Shown: in pieces, positions 26,742-36,225 of the stretch
Numbering within the stretch: position 1 is the first letter of the stretch
Layout: every line of letters starts with the position of its first letter
Origin: Gammaproteobacteria bacterium
GTDB taxonomy: Bacteria > Pseudomonadota > Gammaproteobacteria > Steroidobacterales > GCA-2729495
Assembly: GCA_028285245.1 (NCBI GenBank)
Contig: JANQPY010000023.1
Span: 1 to 39,307, forward strand
Reading direction: 5' to 3'
Length of the DNA stretch: 39,307 bases
Translations under genes and position numbers: made by a program
The notes under the pieces: model-generated
What the model was told of the DNA's origin: nothing
What the model saw: only the letters and a program-made list of their open reading frames with translations
Database searches by the model: none

Positions 26742-28241
26742 ATGGAGTGGTTTCATCGAGTTCGGTCCCGCACGCCGCGATGGGTGCTCGTGTTGCTATT
26801 GCTTGGGGCGCCCTGCGTGCTGGCCGAGGAGCCGACCGGAGCGGAAGACGCGGGCGCTAAACCGGCATCGGCCTCTGACACTCCTGACCCAGTCAATCGC
26901 AGCTCGGGCGTTCAAGAAGAGGAGGAATCTCTGGCTCTGGAACTTCCTGATGACGAGATCCCCGTGGATCTGCGGCTGGCTACCCACCAACGTATGTTGA
27001 CCCTGATCGATGAGCAGCGCTTCGAAGAGGCGCGCAGCGCGGCTGAGCGGGTACTTCAGTTGACGCGGGAGCAGTTTGGCGACCGGCACATGGAACTGGT
27101 GGCGCCGCTCAACAACCTGGCGTTCACACAAATCGATACCAACCAGCTAGCTGAGGCAGAAAAGACCTATAGGCGCAGTATCCAGCTGGTTACGGAGCTG
27201 GAGGGTTTTCTATCGCCCCGGCTTGTGAACCCTTATGTAGGGCTAGGCATTGCCTACAATCGTGGCGAGCAGTTCGAACAGGCACGCGAAGCATTCGCCA
27301 CGGCGTTGCGACTTAATCATGTTAACGATGGGTTCTATAACCCAGAGCAGATCAAGATCCGGGATGGCCTGACCGAAAGTCACATCGGCCTGGGGGAAAT
27401 TGGCGATGCCAACTTTCAGCAGGAATCCCAGCTATCCATTAGCCGGCGTCGCCATGGCGATCGTAGTCTCGAAACTCTGCCGGCGATGTACAAGCTGGGC
27501 CGCTGGTACGAGCGATCCGGCCAGTATGAAGAGGCCGTGTCGCTGTTTCAGTCGGCTCGGCGCATAGCTAAGGCAGGCTACGGGGCCGGCAGCCTCGAAC
27601 TCGTCGATGCCTACACGGGGTTGGCAGGCGCCTACGAAAGCCAGGGCGTCCTGTCGAGCGCGGCCGGGGCCCTGAAGAAAGGCCTGGAGATCATTGATGC
27701 GCAGCCTGAGCCGGACACGGTTCGGCGCGGCCAGCTGCTCGTCAAGCTAGGCGACATCTATATGAGTAACGCCAAAGTGAACACGGCGGGCAGCTACTAC
27801 AGTGATGCCTGGCGCACACTTTCCCAGTCCGATCCCGGACTCGATGAGCGTGACCGATACTTTGACAGCCCCACCCGAATCTCTGGCATTCCTTTGAGCC
27901 GACTGCGCTACGCGAGGGGTGCAAAACGCGGCGCTGCAGGGCTCAAGGACGGGTACCTGGTCGTCAGCTTTGACGTCGACTCGGGGGGTCGCGCGCGCAA
28001 CATCAAGATCATTGAAGCCGATCCACCGGGCCTGCTCGAGAACCGGATTACCCGGCTAATCGCTGGCTACTGGTTTCGCCCCAGACACACAGACGGCCAG
28101 CCCGTTCTCGCCACAAGTCAGCTCCTGACCCATGAGTTCAAGTATTTGCCGGCCGATAGCAAGACTCCTGAGACGAAGCCATCCGGCCGTGACACCAAAG
28201 ACAAACGCCTGGAACTACCCGGCACCGCCAGCGACGGATGA
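26742..28241 (+). CDS. Periplasmic TPR protein with TonB-C-like C-terminus
   Basis: A 499-residue secreted protein (signal peptide MEWFHRVRSRTPRWVLVLLLLGAPCVLA). Residues about 65-380 are tetratricopeptide repeats of the Tpr_12 kind (AEKTYRRSIQLVTEL, EEAVSLFQSARRI). Residues about 400-470 (GYLVVSFDVDSGGRARNIKIIEADPPG) look like a TonB C-terminal fold without the membrane anchor. This architecture is found in energiser-independent envelope proteins of unknown role. I chose ATG 26742 since it starts the signal peptide; the frame is open from 26649. Its 3' end overlaps the convergent TRAP-type gene by 27 bp. Confidence 0.85.
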   Translation: MEWFHRVRSRTPRWVLVLLLLGAPCVLAEEPTGAEDAGAKPASASDTPDPVNRSSGVQEEEESLALELPDDEIPVDLRLATHQRMLTLIDEQRFEEARSAAERVLQLTREQFGDRHMELVAPLNNLAFTQIDTNQLAEAEKTYRRSIQLVTELEGFLSPRLVNPYVGLGIAYNRGEQFEQAREAFATALRLNHVNDGFYNPEQIKIRDGLTESHIGLGEIGDANFQQESQLSISRRRHGDRSLETLPAMYKLGRWYERSGQYEEAVSLFQSARRIAKAGYGAGSLELVDAYTGLAGAYESQGVLSSAAGALKKGLEIIDAQPEPDTVRRGQLLVKLGDIYMSNAKVNTAGSYYSDAWRTLSQSDPGLDERDRYFDSPTRISGIPLSRLRYARGAKRGAAGLKDGYLVVSFDVDSGGRARNIKIIEADPPGLLENRITRLIAGYWFRPRHTDGQPVLATSQLLTHEFKYLPADSKTPETKPSGRDTKDKRLELPGTASDG

Positions 28242-29273
28242 CTCCCGGGCACTTTCTCGCCAGGCTCGCTTGCCCTCCTGGATAGCGTCAAACACTTCCC
28301 CGGACCGACCCCCGAGCCGCTGCAGCAACACCTTGGTTACCTCGCTAGTAGCAAGCTTCCATCGAGCGCGCTGTTCAGCAGTCAGCCGATGAATCTGAAT
28401 GCCCAAACTGGGATCGTTCAGATCAAGAGCGTCTTGCCGGCGGACTGCTGCGCGAGTCCTGGTGATGGATGGGAAGTTCTGTTCCAGAATTTCGCGTAGT
28501 TCATCGGGCAGACTCTGCCACCAGCGCGCGTTTGCCACGATGACAGAAACACCCAGCAGGTGTTCAGTCAGCGAGAAGTGTGGCGCCTCGGCCGCGATCC
28601 CCGTGCGGGCATAGAGGCTTATGGAATTCTCGCCGCTATCGATAAGCCCGGTTTGCAGACTGGGCACTATCTCGCCGTAGCCTAAGGGGATCACGTCGGC
28701 AGCAAGTGCTTCGGCGAACAGCCGCGCATTAATTCCGGCGGAAACGCGGAACCGGCGGCCGCGTACCGCGTCAGGCACAAGCAACGGTTCCGTAGCGTAG
28801 ACCGAGTGAAAACCGATCTCGTACCACGTCACCAGATGTAAACCCTGAGCCGAGAGCATTTCTCGAAACAAGTCGGTGAGATAGTTGTCGTATACGAAAT
28901 CCGCCTCGGCGGCGGAATCAAACAAGTACGGCGCATAGAGCACGGAAAACTCAGGTACGAGGGTCGACGTCGCCTGCGCCGACAGGTTGGCAAAATGAAT
29001 TCTCCCCCTCCTGAGCGCAGCGAGCAGCTGCTCTTCCGAGCCGAGCTGGCCATAAATGAGAGGACGCAGCTCCAGCCGGCCACCAGCGGAAGCTTCGGCA
29101 TCGCGCTTGAAATCCAGCCACACTGCCTCGCCGGCAGTACCCGGCGCCGTGGTGCCGCCCAAATTGACGATGCCGGAGCGAGGAGACTCGGCTTCGCACC
29201 CCGACAAGACTGAGGCCACCAGCAGGCATGTGCATGCGGCAATGACTGGCGTGAGCTGAATTCGTCGCGGCAT
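28215..29273 (-). CDS. TRAP-type solute-binding lipoprotein (DctP family), orphan
   Basis: A 352-residue periplasmic binding protein with lipobox LSGC (C26). The fold matches the DctP/TAXI-like TRAP receptors: EEQLLAALRRGRIHFANLS, FSVLYAPYLFDS, and the ligand-arginine region RGRRFRVSAGINARLFAEAL followed by GYGEIVPSLQTGLIDSGENSI. These proteins deliver organic acids to DctQ/DctM permeases, but no permease gene is next to it. Its coding end overlaps the TPR gene tail-to-tail by 27 bp. Confidence 0.9.
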   Translation of the reverse strand: MPRRIQLTPVIAACTCLLVASVLSGCEAESPRSGIVNLGGTTAPGTAGEAVWLDFKRDAEASAGGRLELRPLIYGQLGSEEQLLAALRRGRIHFANLSAQATSTLVPEFSVLYAPYLFDSAAEADFVYDNYLTDLFREMLSAQGLHLVTWYEIGFHSVYATEPLLVPDAVRGRRFRVSAGINARLFAEALAADVIPLGYGEIVPSLQTGLIDSGENSISLYARTGIAAEAPHFSLTEHLLGVSVIVANARWWQSLPDELREILEQNFPSITRTRAAVRRQDALDLNDPSLGIQIHRLTAEQRARWKLATSEVTKVLLQRLGGRSGEVFDAIQEGKRAWRESARESSVAGGAG

Positions 29274-29355
29274 GCGTCATAATGACGCACATCCGCCGCC
29301 GCAGAGCAAGGGAACCTTGCGGCACTGCGGCCATCTCAAGTGAAACAGGCTTTGT

Positions 29356-30147
29356 TTGGAACCCGAGTATTCAGTGCAGACGCTACTGGAAAACGCGATA
29401 TCGAGACTGCAAGCGAAGTGGGTAATCGCCCTCCTAGTCTGGCTGACCTCGGCAGCGGCATGGGCATACCCTGACTATGCCGTGCTCGACGACCTGCTGG
29501 TCAACTACGTAGTTGATGGTGTCGTGGACTACGACGGGTTCGCCGCCGATGCACGGCTCGGAACCGTGTTGCAGGAGCTGGCTGACACCGACACAAGCGA
29601 CCTGACCAGTGATGCGGCGCTAAAGGCCTTCTACATCAATGCCTACAACCTGCTTGCGATTGACGGTGTACTGAACGGCGAATCAGCCGCGAACCGTCGG
29701 CAGCGCCGGCAGTTTTTTGTGAAGCGCACGCGAGAGGTGATGGGAGAACCACTCAGCATGCAGGCAATCGAGCATAACCTGCTGCGGCCTATGGGTGATC
29801 CGCGCATCCATTTCGCTATCGTCTGCGCGTCACTTTCCTGCCCGCGGCTCGCGAACCGCGCTTACCGGCCGGAAACACTGGATGAGCAGCTGGACGCGGC
29901 GGCGCGCGAGTTCATCAATGATCCAACCCGTAACCGGTTTGATCCGCGTCGCGGCCGCGGCTTTGTATCGCGGCTATTCGATTGGTTCGGTGCAGACTTC
30001 GCCGGTGAGGCCGGCTCAGTCCAGCGCTATATCAGCGCATTCGTGCTCGACCCTGATACGGAACGCGAATTGCGCCGGGGAGCGCTGGAGATCCGCTTCG
30101 AAGACTATGACTGGAGCCTCAACGGTCACTACGCGCGGGCGAAATGA
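29356..30147 (+). CDS. DUF547 protein, secreted
   Basis: A 263-residue protein with a signal peptide ([14 protein letters not shown]) and the DUF547 domain over most of the rest: [51 protein letters not shown] and a tail [20 protein letters not shown]547 proteins have a transglutaminase-like look but no known activity. Starts are ambiguous: TTG at 29356 (used here) or GTG at 29374, with no ATG ahead of the signal peptide. The msrP gene starts 61 bp later, and DUF547, msrP and msrQ probably form one operon. Confidence 0.85.
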   Translation: MEPEYSVQTLLENAISRLQAKWVIALLVWLTSAAAWAYPDYAVLDDLLVNYVVDGVVDYDGFAADARLGTVLQELADTDTSDLTSDAALKAFYINAYNLLAIDGVLNGESAANRRQRRQFFVKRTREVMGEPLSMQAIEHNLLRPMGDPRIHFAIVCASLSCPRLANRAYRPETLDEQLDAAAREFINDPTRNRFDPRRGRGFVSRLFDWFGADFAGEAGSVQRYISAFVLDPDTERELRRGALEIRFEDYDWSLNGHYARAK

Positions 30148-30208
30148 AACAGCGCCCGATTACTGTAGCCAATCCTCCCGACAGACACTTGCCAAACAGG
30201 CTAAACCC

Positions 30209-31174
30209 ATGCTGATAAACAAACCCCCAGGCATTAGACCCTCGGAGATCACCCCGGAATCGGTGTTCAGAAATCGTCGTCAGCTGCTGCGCGCAGCAGG
30301 CCTGGGCGGCGCCGGGCTGCTGTTGGGCACTGGCTGCTCAGCCGAGGAATCGGAGGCCAGCGGTGCGTTGAAGTCTCTGGACGTAGTGAAGGGTAGTTCT
30401 TTCAGCACCGACGAGCCGATGACGGACTACGAGGACATCACGTCTTACAACAACTTCTATGAGTTTGGCCTCGACAAATCTGACCCGGCCCGTTTGTCAG
30501 GCGATTTCAAGCCCCGACCGTGGTCGGTCGAGATTGCCGGCGAAGCAGCGAAGACGGGGGTCTTTGATCTCGATGACATCATCGGGCCTCATCCAATAGA
30601 GGAACGCATCTATCGGCTGCGCTGCGTAGAAGCCTGGTCGATGGTGGTGCCTTGGAATGGAATTCCGCTTGGCGACATCATAAAACGATTCGAACCCACG
30701 TCGCGGGCCAAGTACGTGGCCTTCGAAACCGTGGTACGGCCCTCGGAAATGCCCGGACAGCGCCGCGGCGTGCTGGATTTCCCGTATGTTGAAGGCTTAA
30801 CCATGGCCGAGGCCATGCACCCTCTGACGCTGCTTGCTGTGGGTCTGTATGGTCGCGAGCTGCCGAATCAAAACGGCGCGCCGCTGAGGCTGGTGGTGCC
30901 CTGGAAGTATGGTTTCAAGAGCATCAAGTCCATCGTCAAGATCAGCTTTACCGAGACGGAACCGCCCACGACGTGGTCGCTGTCTGCACCGCGGGAGTAC
31001 GGTTTCTACGCCAACGTGAATCCCGAAGTGGATCATCCGCGGTGGAGCCAGGCGAAAGAGCGCGCCATCGGCGGCGGGGTATTCTCCCCGAAAAAACCCA
31101 CTCTGATGTTCAACGGGTACGCTGAGCAGGTCGCCTCACTTTATGAAGGCCTCGATCTGCGCAAAAACTTCTAG
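30209..31174 (+). CDS. msrP: Protein-methionine-sulfoxide reductase catalytic subunit MsrP
   Basis: A 321-residue periplasmic molybdopterin enzyme that repairs methionine sulfoxide in envelope proteins. It has a twin-arginine export signal ([21 protein letters not shown]23-R24) and the molybdenum-cysteine motif [15 protein letters not shown] with C139. A cysteine in the signal region (TGC at 41-43) is unlike a lipobox context but notable. It is followed at 34 bp by msrQ, its haem-b membrane partner. The start at 30209 is chosen because it begins the family's [17 protein letters not shown] sequence; the frame extends upstream into the DUF547 gene. Confidence 0.95.
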   Translation: MLINKPPGIRPSEITPESVFRNRRQLLRAAGLGGAGLLLGTGCSAEESEASGALKSLDVVKGSSFSTDEPMTDYEDITSYNNFYEFGLDKSDPARLSGDFKPRPWSVEIAGEAAKTGVFDLDDIIGPHPIEERIYRLRCVEAWSMVVPWNGIPLGDIIKRFEPTSRAKYVAFETVVRPSEMPGQRRGVLDFPYVEGLTMAEAMHPLTLLAVGLYGRELPNQNGAPLRLVVPWKYGFKSIKSIVKISFTETEPPTTWSLSAPREYGFYANVNPEVDHPRWSQAKERAIGGGVFSPKKPTLMFNGYAEQVASLYEGLDLRKNF

Positions 31175-31208
31175 CGCGTTTGCTCCCGGCTACTATTCCG
31201 TTATCGGC

Positions 31209-31820
31209 ATGCCCACACAGCGGCAGATTCGTTACGGCATCAAGCCCCTAGTCTTCCTGCTGTGCGCGCTGCCGCTGCTGAGCCTGATCGGCCGGGCGTT
31301 TGGTTTTGGAGACGACCTCGGACCGAATCCGGTTGAGACGCTGCAGGACGTGCTGGGTGAGTGGGGCCTGCGGTTTTTGCTCGCCACGCTGGCCGTCACG
31401 CCGCTGCGACTGCTATTGGGAAAGCCCTGGCTCGGACAGTTCAGACGAATGTTAGGACTGTTCGCCTTCACGTACGCCGGGCTGCACTTCGCCAACTATC
31501 TGGTTCTGGATCAATCGCTCGATCTGGCCACCATAGTGGAAGACATTGTCGAACGCCCGTTCATCACGGTGGGCTTTGTGGCCGTCGTGACTATGGTACC
31601 GCTGGCTATCACCTCAACCGCCGGCTGGCGGCGGCGTCTGGGTAAGCGCTGGAACGCGCTGCACCGCCTGGTCTATCCCGCTGCCATCCTGGCCTGCTGG
31701 CATTTCTGGTGGCAGGTGAAGAAAGACATCACCGAACCACTCATTTACGCCGCAATTCTCGCCGCGCTACTCGGCTATCGAATCTGGCGTCACGTCAGCC
31801 AGAAAACACAGTCCGCGTAA
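31209..31820 (+). CDS. msrQ: MsrQ, haem-b membrane subunit of the MsrPQ system
   Basis: A 203-residue protein with about five to six membrane helices, of the ferric-reductase-like transmembrane family. It passes electrons from the quinone pool or a cytosolic flavin reductase to MsrP. Histidines expected to hold the haem are seen in YAGLHFANYL, ALHRLVYPAAI and ACWHFWW. The ATG at 31209 starts the conserved basic N-terminus before the first helix; a longer frame reaches back into msrP. A large inverted-repeat element begins 25 bp after its stop. Confidence 0.94.
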   Translation: MPTQRQIRYGIKPLVFLLCALPLLSLIGRAFGFGDDLGPNPVETLQDVLGEWGLRFLLATLAVTPLRLLLGKPWLGQFRRMLGLFAFTYAGLHFANYLVLDQSLDLATIVEDIVERPFITVGFVAVVTMVPLAITSTAGWRRRLGKRWNALHRLVYPAAILACWHFWWQVKKDITEPLIYAAILAALLGYRIWRHVSQKTQSA

Positions 31821-31845
31821 CACACGAGCTGCCTACAAACCCGTC

Positions 31846-32236
31846 GCAAGCCCACAGCCTTTTTGAGACAAGGCGTGGTCCGGCGAAGAAGCGGAGTGTA
31901 TATGCAAGGAGCCTCTGCCCAGCCCTGAGCACGGTCCGTTGCAGTCCGATTTACTTGCCAGCGAGGCGCCGAGCGCAGCGCAATGGCAGGCGTCCTTGCC
32001 AAGCTCGGCAACGCCGCTGGCGAGAAAATCGGGCGCAACCCATTCGGGCAGTCCCGTAGTTTCTCGCAATACTTCGTTGTCGCTTCGCTCACTGGCATCA
32101 AGCCAGCCACGCTTACTCCGCCTCGTCTTACGAGAAACTATCCGGCTGCGGAACGTGCTCAGGGCTGGGCAGAGGCTCCCTACATGAGCATTTTGAGCTG
32201 GACCACAACGAAGTATCGGAATGGCTGTGGGCTTGC
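31846..32236. repeat. 391-bp palindromic intergenic element with 25-bp perfect inverted repeat
   Basis: The convergent gap between msrQ and amtB is filled by a nested inverted repeat. Outer arms: GCAAGCCCACAGCC (31846-31859) and its exact complement at 32223-32236. Next: GTGGTCC at 31875-31881 and GGACCAC at 32200-32206. Then a perfect 25-bp pair at 31908-31932 and 32155-32179 (core GGAGCCTCTGCCCAG). Between the arms lie two self-pairing hairpins: 31957-32021 (stems GCCAGCG/CGCTGGC, GCCGAGC/GCTCGGC, TGGCA/TGCCA) and 32057-32140 (TAGTTTCTCG/CGAGAAACTA enclosing CTGGC/GCCAG). No credible ORF crosses it. It resembles two inverted copies of one repeat, or a MITE; no target-site duplication is seen. 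Confidence 0.8.
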
Positions 32237-32245
32237 CGCCTCTAG

Positions 32246-33547
32246 CTAAAGGTTGTAGCCGCGCTCGTCATGCTGCGTTATATCCAACCCTTCGGTTTCT
32301 TCATCGGCGCTGACTCGCAGGCCGACCACAGCACCAACTAGCTTTAGAATCACAAACGTGCCAACGGCGCACCATACGATCGTGGCTAAGGCGCCTATGA
32401 CCTGGACGCCCAGCTGACCGCCGATTGTTTGCCCCTCGGCCAGCCCCAAACCGCTGAACAGGCCCAAGCCGCTGGCGCCAAACACAGCACACAGCAATAT
32501 ACCCAGCAAGCCCCCAACGCCATGGACAGGAAACACGTCTAAAGAGTCGTCGATCTGTAGCTTGCGCTTGATGATTTGCGTGGCCCAAAAGCAGACCAGC
32601 CCGGCCAGTAAGCCGATTAACAGCGCGCCACCCGGACCAACAAATCCCGAGGCCGGCGTGATCGTACCCAGACCGGCAACCATGCCGGTGACGATCCCCA
32701 GCACGCTCGGTTTGCCGTACTTGATCCACTCCTGGGTCATCCAGGCCAACGACCCGGCAGCCGCACCGATGTGCGTGACCAGCATCGCCATGCCTGCAGC
32801 GCCGTCAGCAGCCAATGCGCTGCCGGCATTGAAGCCAAACCAGCCGACCCACAGCATGCAGGCACCAGTAACGGTGCTCGGCAAATGATGCGGTGGCATC
32901 GGAGTGGCTGGAAAACCTTTCCGGTTGCCTAAAACCAGGGCTGCAACAATGGCCGCGACGCCCGCATTAATGTGGACTACCGCACCCCCAGCGAAGTCCA
33001 TAAACCCAAGGTCCGCGAGCCACCCACCGCCCCAGACCCAATGCGCGACCGGGATATAAACCACAAGTAGCCACAAGATCGAGAACCAGCACATAGCGCT
33101 AAACCGCATGCGCTCCGCGAAGCCACCGACGACTAGCGCCGGCGTAATAATCGCGAACGTCATCTGAAACATTACAAAGACGCTTTCGGGCATCGTCCCC
33201 GACAACGCATCGGTTGTGAGGCTGGCAAGAAAAGCCTGATCCAGCCCGCCAATGAATGGATTAGCGCTACCACCGTTGGTGGCAAACAGGCTATAGCCGA
33301 TGAGCACCCAGACCAGGGAGACCATGCAGGCAATAGTGAAGCACTGCATCAACACCGAGAGCACGTTGCGGTTGCGCACCAATCCGGAATAGAACAGCGC
33401 GAGCCCTGGCAAGGTCATGAACAGCACCAGAGCGGTAGACGTGAGCATCCAGGCCGTGTCACCGGTATCCAGTGCGTCGGCACCGGCAGTCATCGGCAGC
33501 AACAATAAAACACCGTGCCCCAGCAAGGCAGGCCAGAACTTTCGCAT
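32246..33547 (-). CDS. amtB: Ammonium transporter AmtB
   Basis: A 433-residue membrane protein with a signal sequence (ending near TAGA-DA) and eleven predicted helices, as in E. coli AmtB, which conducts ammonium under P-II control. Landmarks: LPGLALFYSGLVRNRN, the pore-lining twin histidines in VVHINAGVAAI and VHGVGGLLG, the substrate-site W/F region, and a cytoplasmic C-terminus DEETEGLDITQHDERGYNL, typical of Amt proteins whose tail contacts GlnK. It follows glnK by 53 bp; the two are one unit. The stop codon lies 9 bp from the palindromic element. Confidence 0.96.
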   Translation of the reverse strand: MRKFWPALLGHGVLLLLPMTAGADALDTGDTAWMLTSTALVLFMTLPGLALFYSGLVRNRNVLSVLMQCFTIACMVSLVWVLIGYSLFATNGGSANPFIGGLDQAFLASLTTDALSGTMPESVFVMFQMTFAIITPALVVGGFAERMRFSAMCWFSILWLLVVYIPVAHWVWGGGWLADLGFMDFAGGAVVHINAGVAAIVAALVLGNRKGFPATPMPPHHLPSTVTGACMLWVGWFGFNAGSALAADGAAGMAMLVTHIGAAAGSLAWMTQEWIKYGKPSVLGIVTGMVAGLGTITPASGFVGPGGALLIGLLAGLVCFWATQIIKRKLQIDDSLDVFPVHGVGGLLGILLCAVFGASGLGLFSGLGLAEGQTIGGQLGVQVIGALATIVWCAVGTFVILKLVGAVVGLRVSADEETEGLDITQHDERGYNL

Positions 33548-33600
33548 GATTGTCCCCCAGCAGCAGGACCGGCTCCCCAGCGCGGCCCCGGATTGATGCG

Positions 33601-34071
<471 letters not shown>

Positions 34072-34201
34072 TCATCCATGCGGCTTGCAGTCACGGGCGA
34101 GACTGGGCCGGGGACAGGCAAAAGGGACATGACACTGCGAGGAGCCGCATGAGCGAGACCTCAACGACACAGCGGGACGACTGAGACATCCTTGTCGCGC
34201 C

Positions 34202-34792
34202 TTAGTAGATGCGGAAGCCGCCGTGACGCCGCCTGCTGCGTCGATCAAACCAAATCCAGGCCAGAAGAATGCCCGTAAAAAAGGCCCCAAATGCCACAAC
34301 GACTGCCCAGACGATGGGCATGGAAACGGGCTCGCTGCCGCGTTGCGCACGCAGCTCAAGATTGGCCGCGCGCAGTTCATCAATCTGCGTCTCGCGACGC
34401 GCCAGCCGCGTCTGCGCATCGCGCGAGATCTGCTCCAGTTCCGCAATTCTTGCCGGAGCGTCTTCGTTAGCCTCTGCGAGTTGCTGCTCAAGTTCGGCGC
34501 GCTCCGCTTCAAGGCTCTGAATGCGAACAGTGGCTGGCGCATCCGCAACAAGAAACACGCGCCGCACCCAGCCTTCGCGGCCATCAGCCAGCCGCACTCT
34601 CGCGTACGAGCCACCTTGCTCCAGCAGCTCCACGGCATCACCGCTGTTGAGATTAGTAAACGCCGCGTCGCTGGTATCGGGGAGCGCGTGCACGCCAAGC
34701 CGCAACTGATCCGTCACGTACAGCTTCTCGGCTGCGGCCATGGGCGCCGATGTGAGACTGAGCACCAGCACTGTCAGCCGGACAGCTTTCAT
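34202..34792 (-). CDS. SH3-domain, YgiM-like membrane protein (TIGR04211 type)
   Basis: A 196-residue protein with a signal peptide (to about A21), a bacterial SH3 domain (about 22-85: LYVTDQLRLGVHALPD ... GWVRRVFL), a coiled coil (about 90-150), one membrane helix (about 159-182) and a basic cytoplasmic tail. This is the YgiM/TIGR04211 plan, thought to touch the cell wall from the inner membrane. Its ATG overlaps the dacB stop (ATGA), so it is translated with dacB; the pairing supports a peptidoglycan-related role. Confidence 0.9.
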   Translation of the reverse strand: MKAVRLTVLVLSLTSAPMAAAEKLYVTDQLRLGVHALPDTSDAAFTNLNSGDAVELLEQGGSYARVRLADGREGWVRRVFLVADAPATVRIQSLEAERAELEQQLAEANEDAPARIAELEQISRDAQTRLARRETQIDELRAANLELRAQRGSEPVSMPIVWAVVVAFGAFFTGILLAWIWFDRRSRRRHGGFRIY

Positions 34793-36225
34793 AGCCTGGG
34801 AAAGGCCCAGCGGAGCAGCGCGGTATGCGCTTCCTCCCCAGGTCCCTGGTGAGCATTGGGGTGGTTCTGCACGGCGACCACGACATAGTCCCGGCCAGCC
34901 GGACTGCGCATGTAGCCGGCCAACGCGAACACGCCGTTAAGCCGGCCGGTCTTCAGGTGCATCTGGCCTGTCACAGCCTCATTGCGGAACCGCCGGCGCA
35001 TGGTGCCATCGATACCGGCCAACGCCAGCGAGGAAACAAATTCGGCGCTAAACGGGCTTTGATAGGCAGCCAGTAACAAGCGCGCCAGATTTCGCGCAGA
35101 GATCCGCGTCTCCCGCGACAAACCGGAGCCGTTGTCCAGGCGCAGCTCGTCGAACTTCAGACCACGGTTCGCGAGCGACAGCTCAGCCGCGCGGCGCGCC
35201 TTGGCTATCGTCGCCGGCGGCCCCTCAGCTTCCGCGCCCAAGGTCAGAAAGATCTGGCGCGTCATTACGTTGTTGCTCCACTTGTTAACGTAGCGAATCA
35301 CGTCAGACAGCGGTGGAGACGAAAATTCAACGATCGGCTCCAACGTCTCCGGAACTTGCGCCAGTCTAAATGAGCCGCCTAACTCCCCGCCCATTTCTGT
35401 CCAGAGGCGATCAATGACGCCATAGGCGAACGCGGGCGCTTTTAGCACAGCCCGCGACAGCCGCGTTTCCCTGCAGCGACTGGCGTAGTCACCGGAAAAA
35501 CTAACGCGCGAGCCTTCCGGGTAGGGGGCCGCCGAAAAAGCGATGCCGCCTAAGTAACCCCGGCATCTGCCGTCCACCAAACGCAGGCGATTGTCGATGG
35601 CCAGATTGGTGGGATGCGGATCGGCGACGACGCGAACGCCGCCTCCTGCATCATCGGCGATTACCTTGAAGCTGGTCGCGGTGAAGTTCATCAGCAGGGC
35701 ATTCGGCAACGCGTTGTAGACGCGATAGGTCTGCCCGTCGAATGCGCCCGGATCGGCTGTCTGCGGAGCGAAGTACTCGTTGTCTATAACCAGGTCGCCG
35801 GCAATGCTGCGGATACCGGTCTGGCGAAGCTGCCGCAGCATTAACCAGACCCGCTCGGTAACCAGATAGGGATCGCCGTAACCCTTGATGAACAAGTCTC
35901 CTTCCAGACGTCCGTTCTCAATCGGGCCGCCGGCATAGACCTCTGTGTCCCAGCGGTAGGCTGGCCCGAGGTCTTCCAAAGCAAGAAATGTTGTCAGCAA
36001 CTTGATGGTAGATGCCGGGTTGCGGGAGATGTCAGCATTGACCGCGAGTAACGGCGCAACCTCATCAACCGGCTGAATCCAGGCGCTGTAGCTGTCGCCG
36101 GACATATCGTAGGCGTCAAGCACCCGGAGCACCGCGGACGGCAGTTCAGCGTGCCTGGGTTCGGCGGGCAAGGCAGGACTGCTCGCCAGTAACAGGATGG
36201 CGAAGCTAAGCAGACGGACGTTCAA
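34789..36225 (-). CDS. dacB: D-Ala-D-Ala carboxypeptidase/endopeptidase, PBP4 family
   Basis: A 478-residue periplasmic enzyme that trims or cuts peptidoglycan cross-links. The signal peptide ends near LPA-EP (residue 21). The three penicillin-binding motifs are present: S72-T-I-K75 (nucleophile S72), S316-N-N318 and K425-T-G427, with a large insertion between the first two, as in class C PBP4/DacB. The ATG overlaps the end of the sigma-54 activator gene by 20 bp, and its own end overlaps the SH3-protein gene by 4 bp, so the three form an operon. Confidence 0.95.
   Translation of the reverse strand: MNVRLLSFAILLLASSPALPAEPRHAELPSAVLRVLDAYDMSGDSYSAWIQPVDEVAPLLAVNADISRNPASTIKLLTTFLALEDLGPAYRWDTEVYAGGPIENGRLEGDLFIKGYGDPYLVTERVWLMLRQLRQTGIRSIAGDLVIDNEYFAPQTADPGAFDGQTYRVYNALPNALLMNFTATSFKVIADDAGGGVRVVADPHPTNLAIDNRLRLVDGRCRGYLGGIAFSAAPYPEGSRVSFSGDYASRCRETRLSRAVLKAPAFAYGVIDRLWTEMGGELGGSFRLAQVPETLEPIVEFSSPPLSDVIRYVNKWSNNVMTRQIFLTLGAEAEGPPATIAKARRAAELSLANRGLKFDELRLDNGSGLSRETRISARNLARLLLAAYQSPFSAEFVSSLALAGIDGTMRRRFRNEAVTGQMHLKTGRLNGVFALAGYMRSPAGRDYVVVAVQNHPNAHQGPGEEAHTALLRWAFPRL

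Noticed and set aside
31709..32249. Several open frames of 66-116 codons within the msrQ-amtB gap
   Set aside because: They arise because the region is palindromic; the same peptide (AQGWAEAP) appears on both strands, as expected from inverted repeats, and none has a ribosome site.
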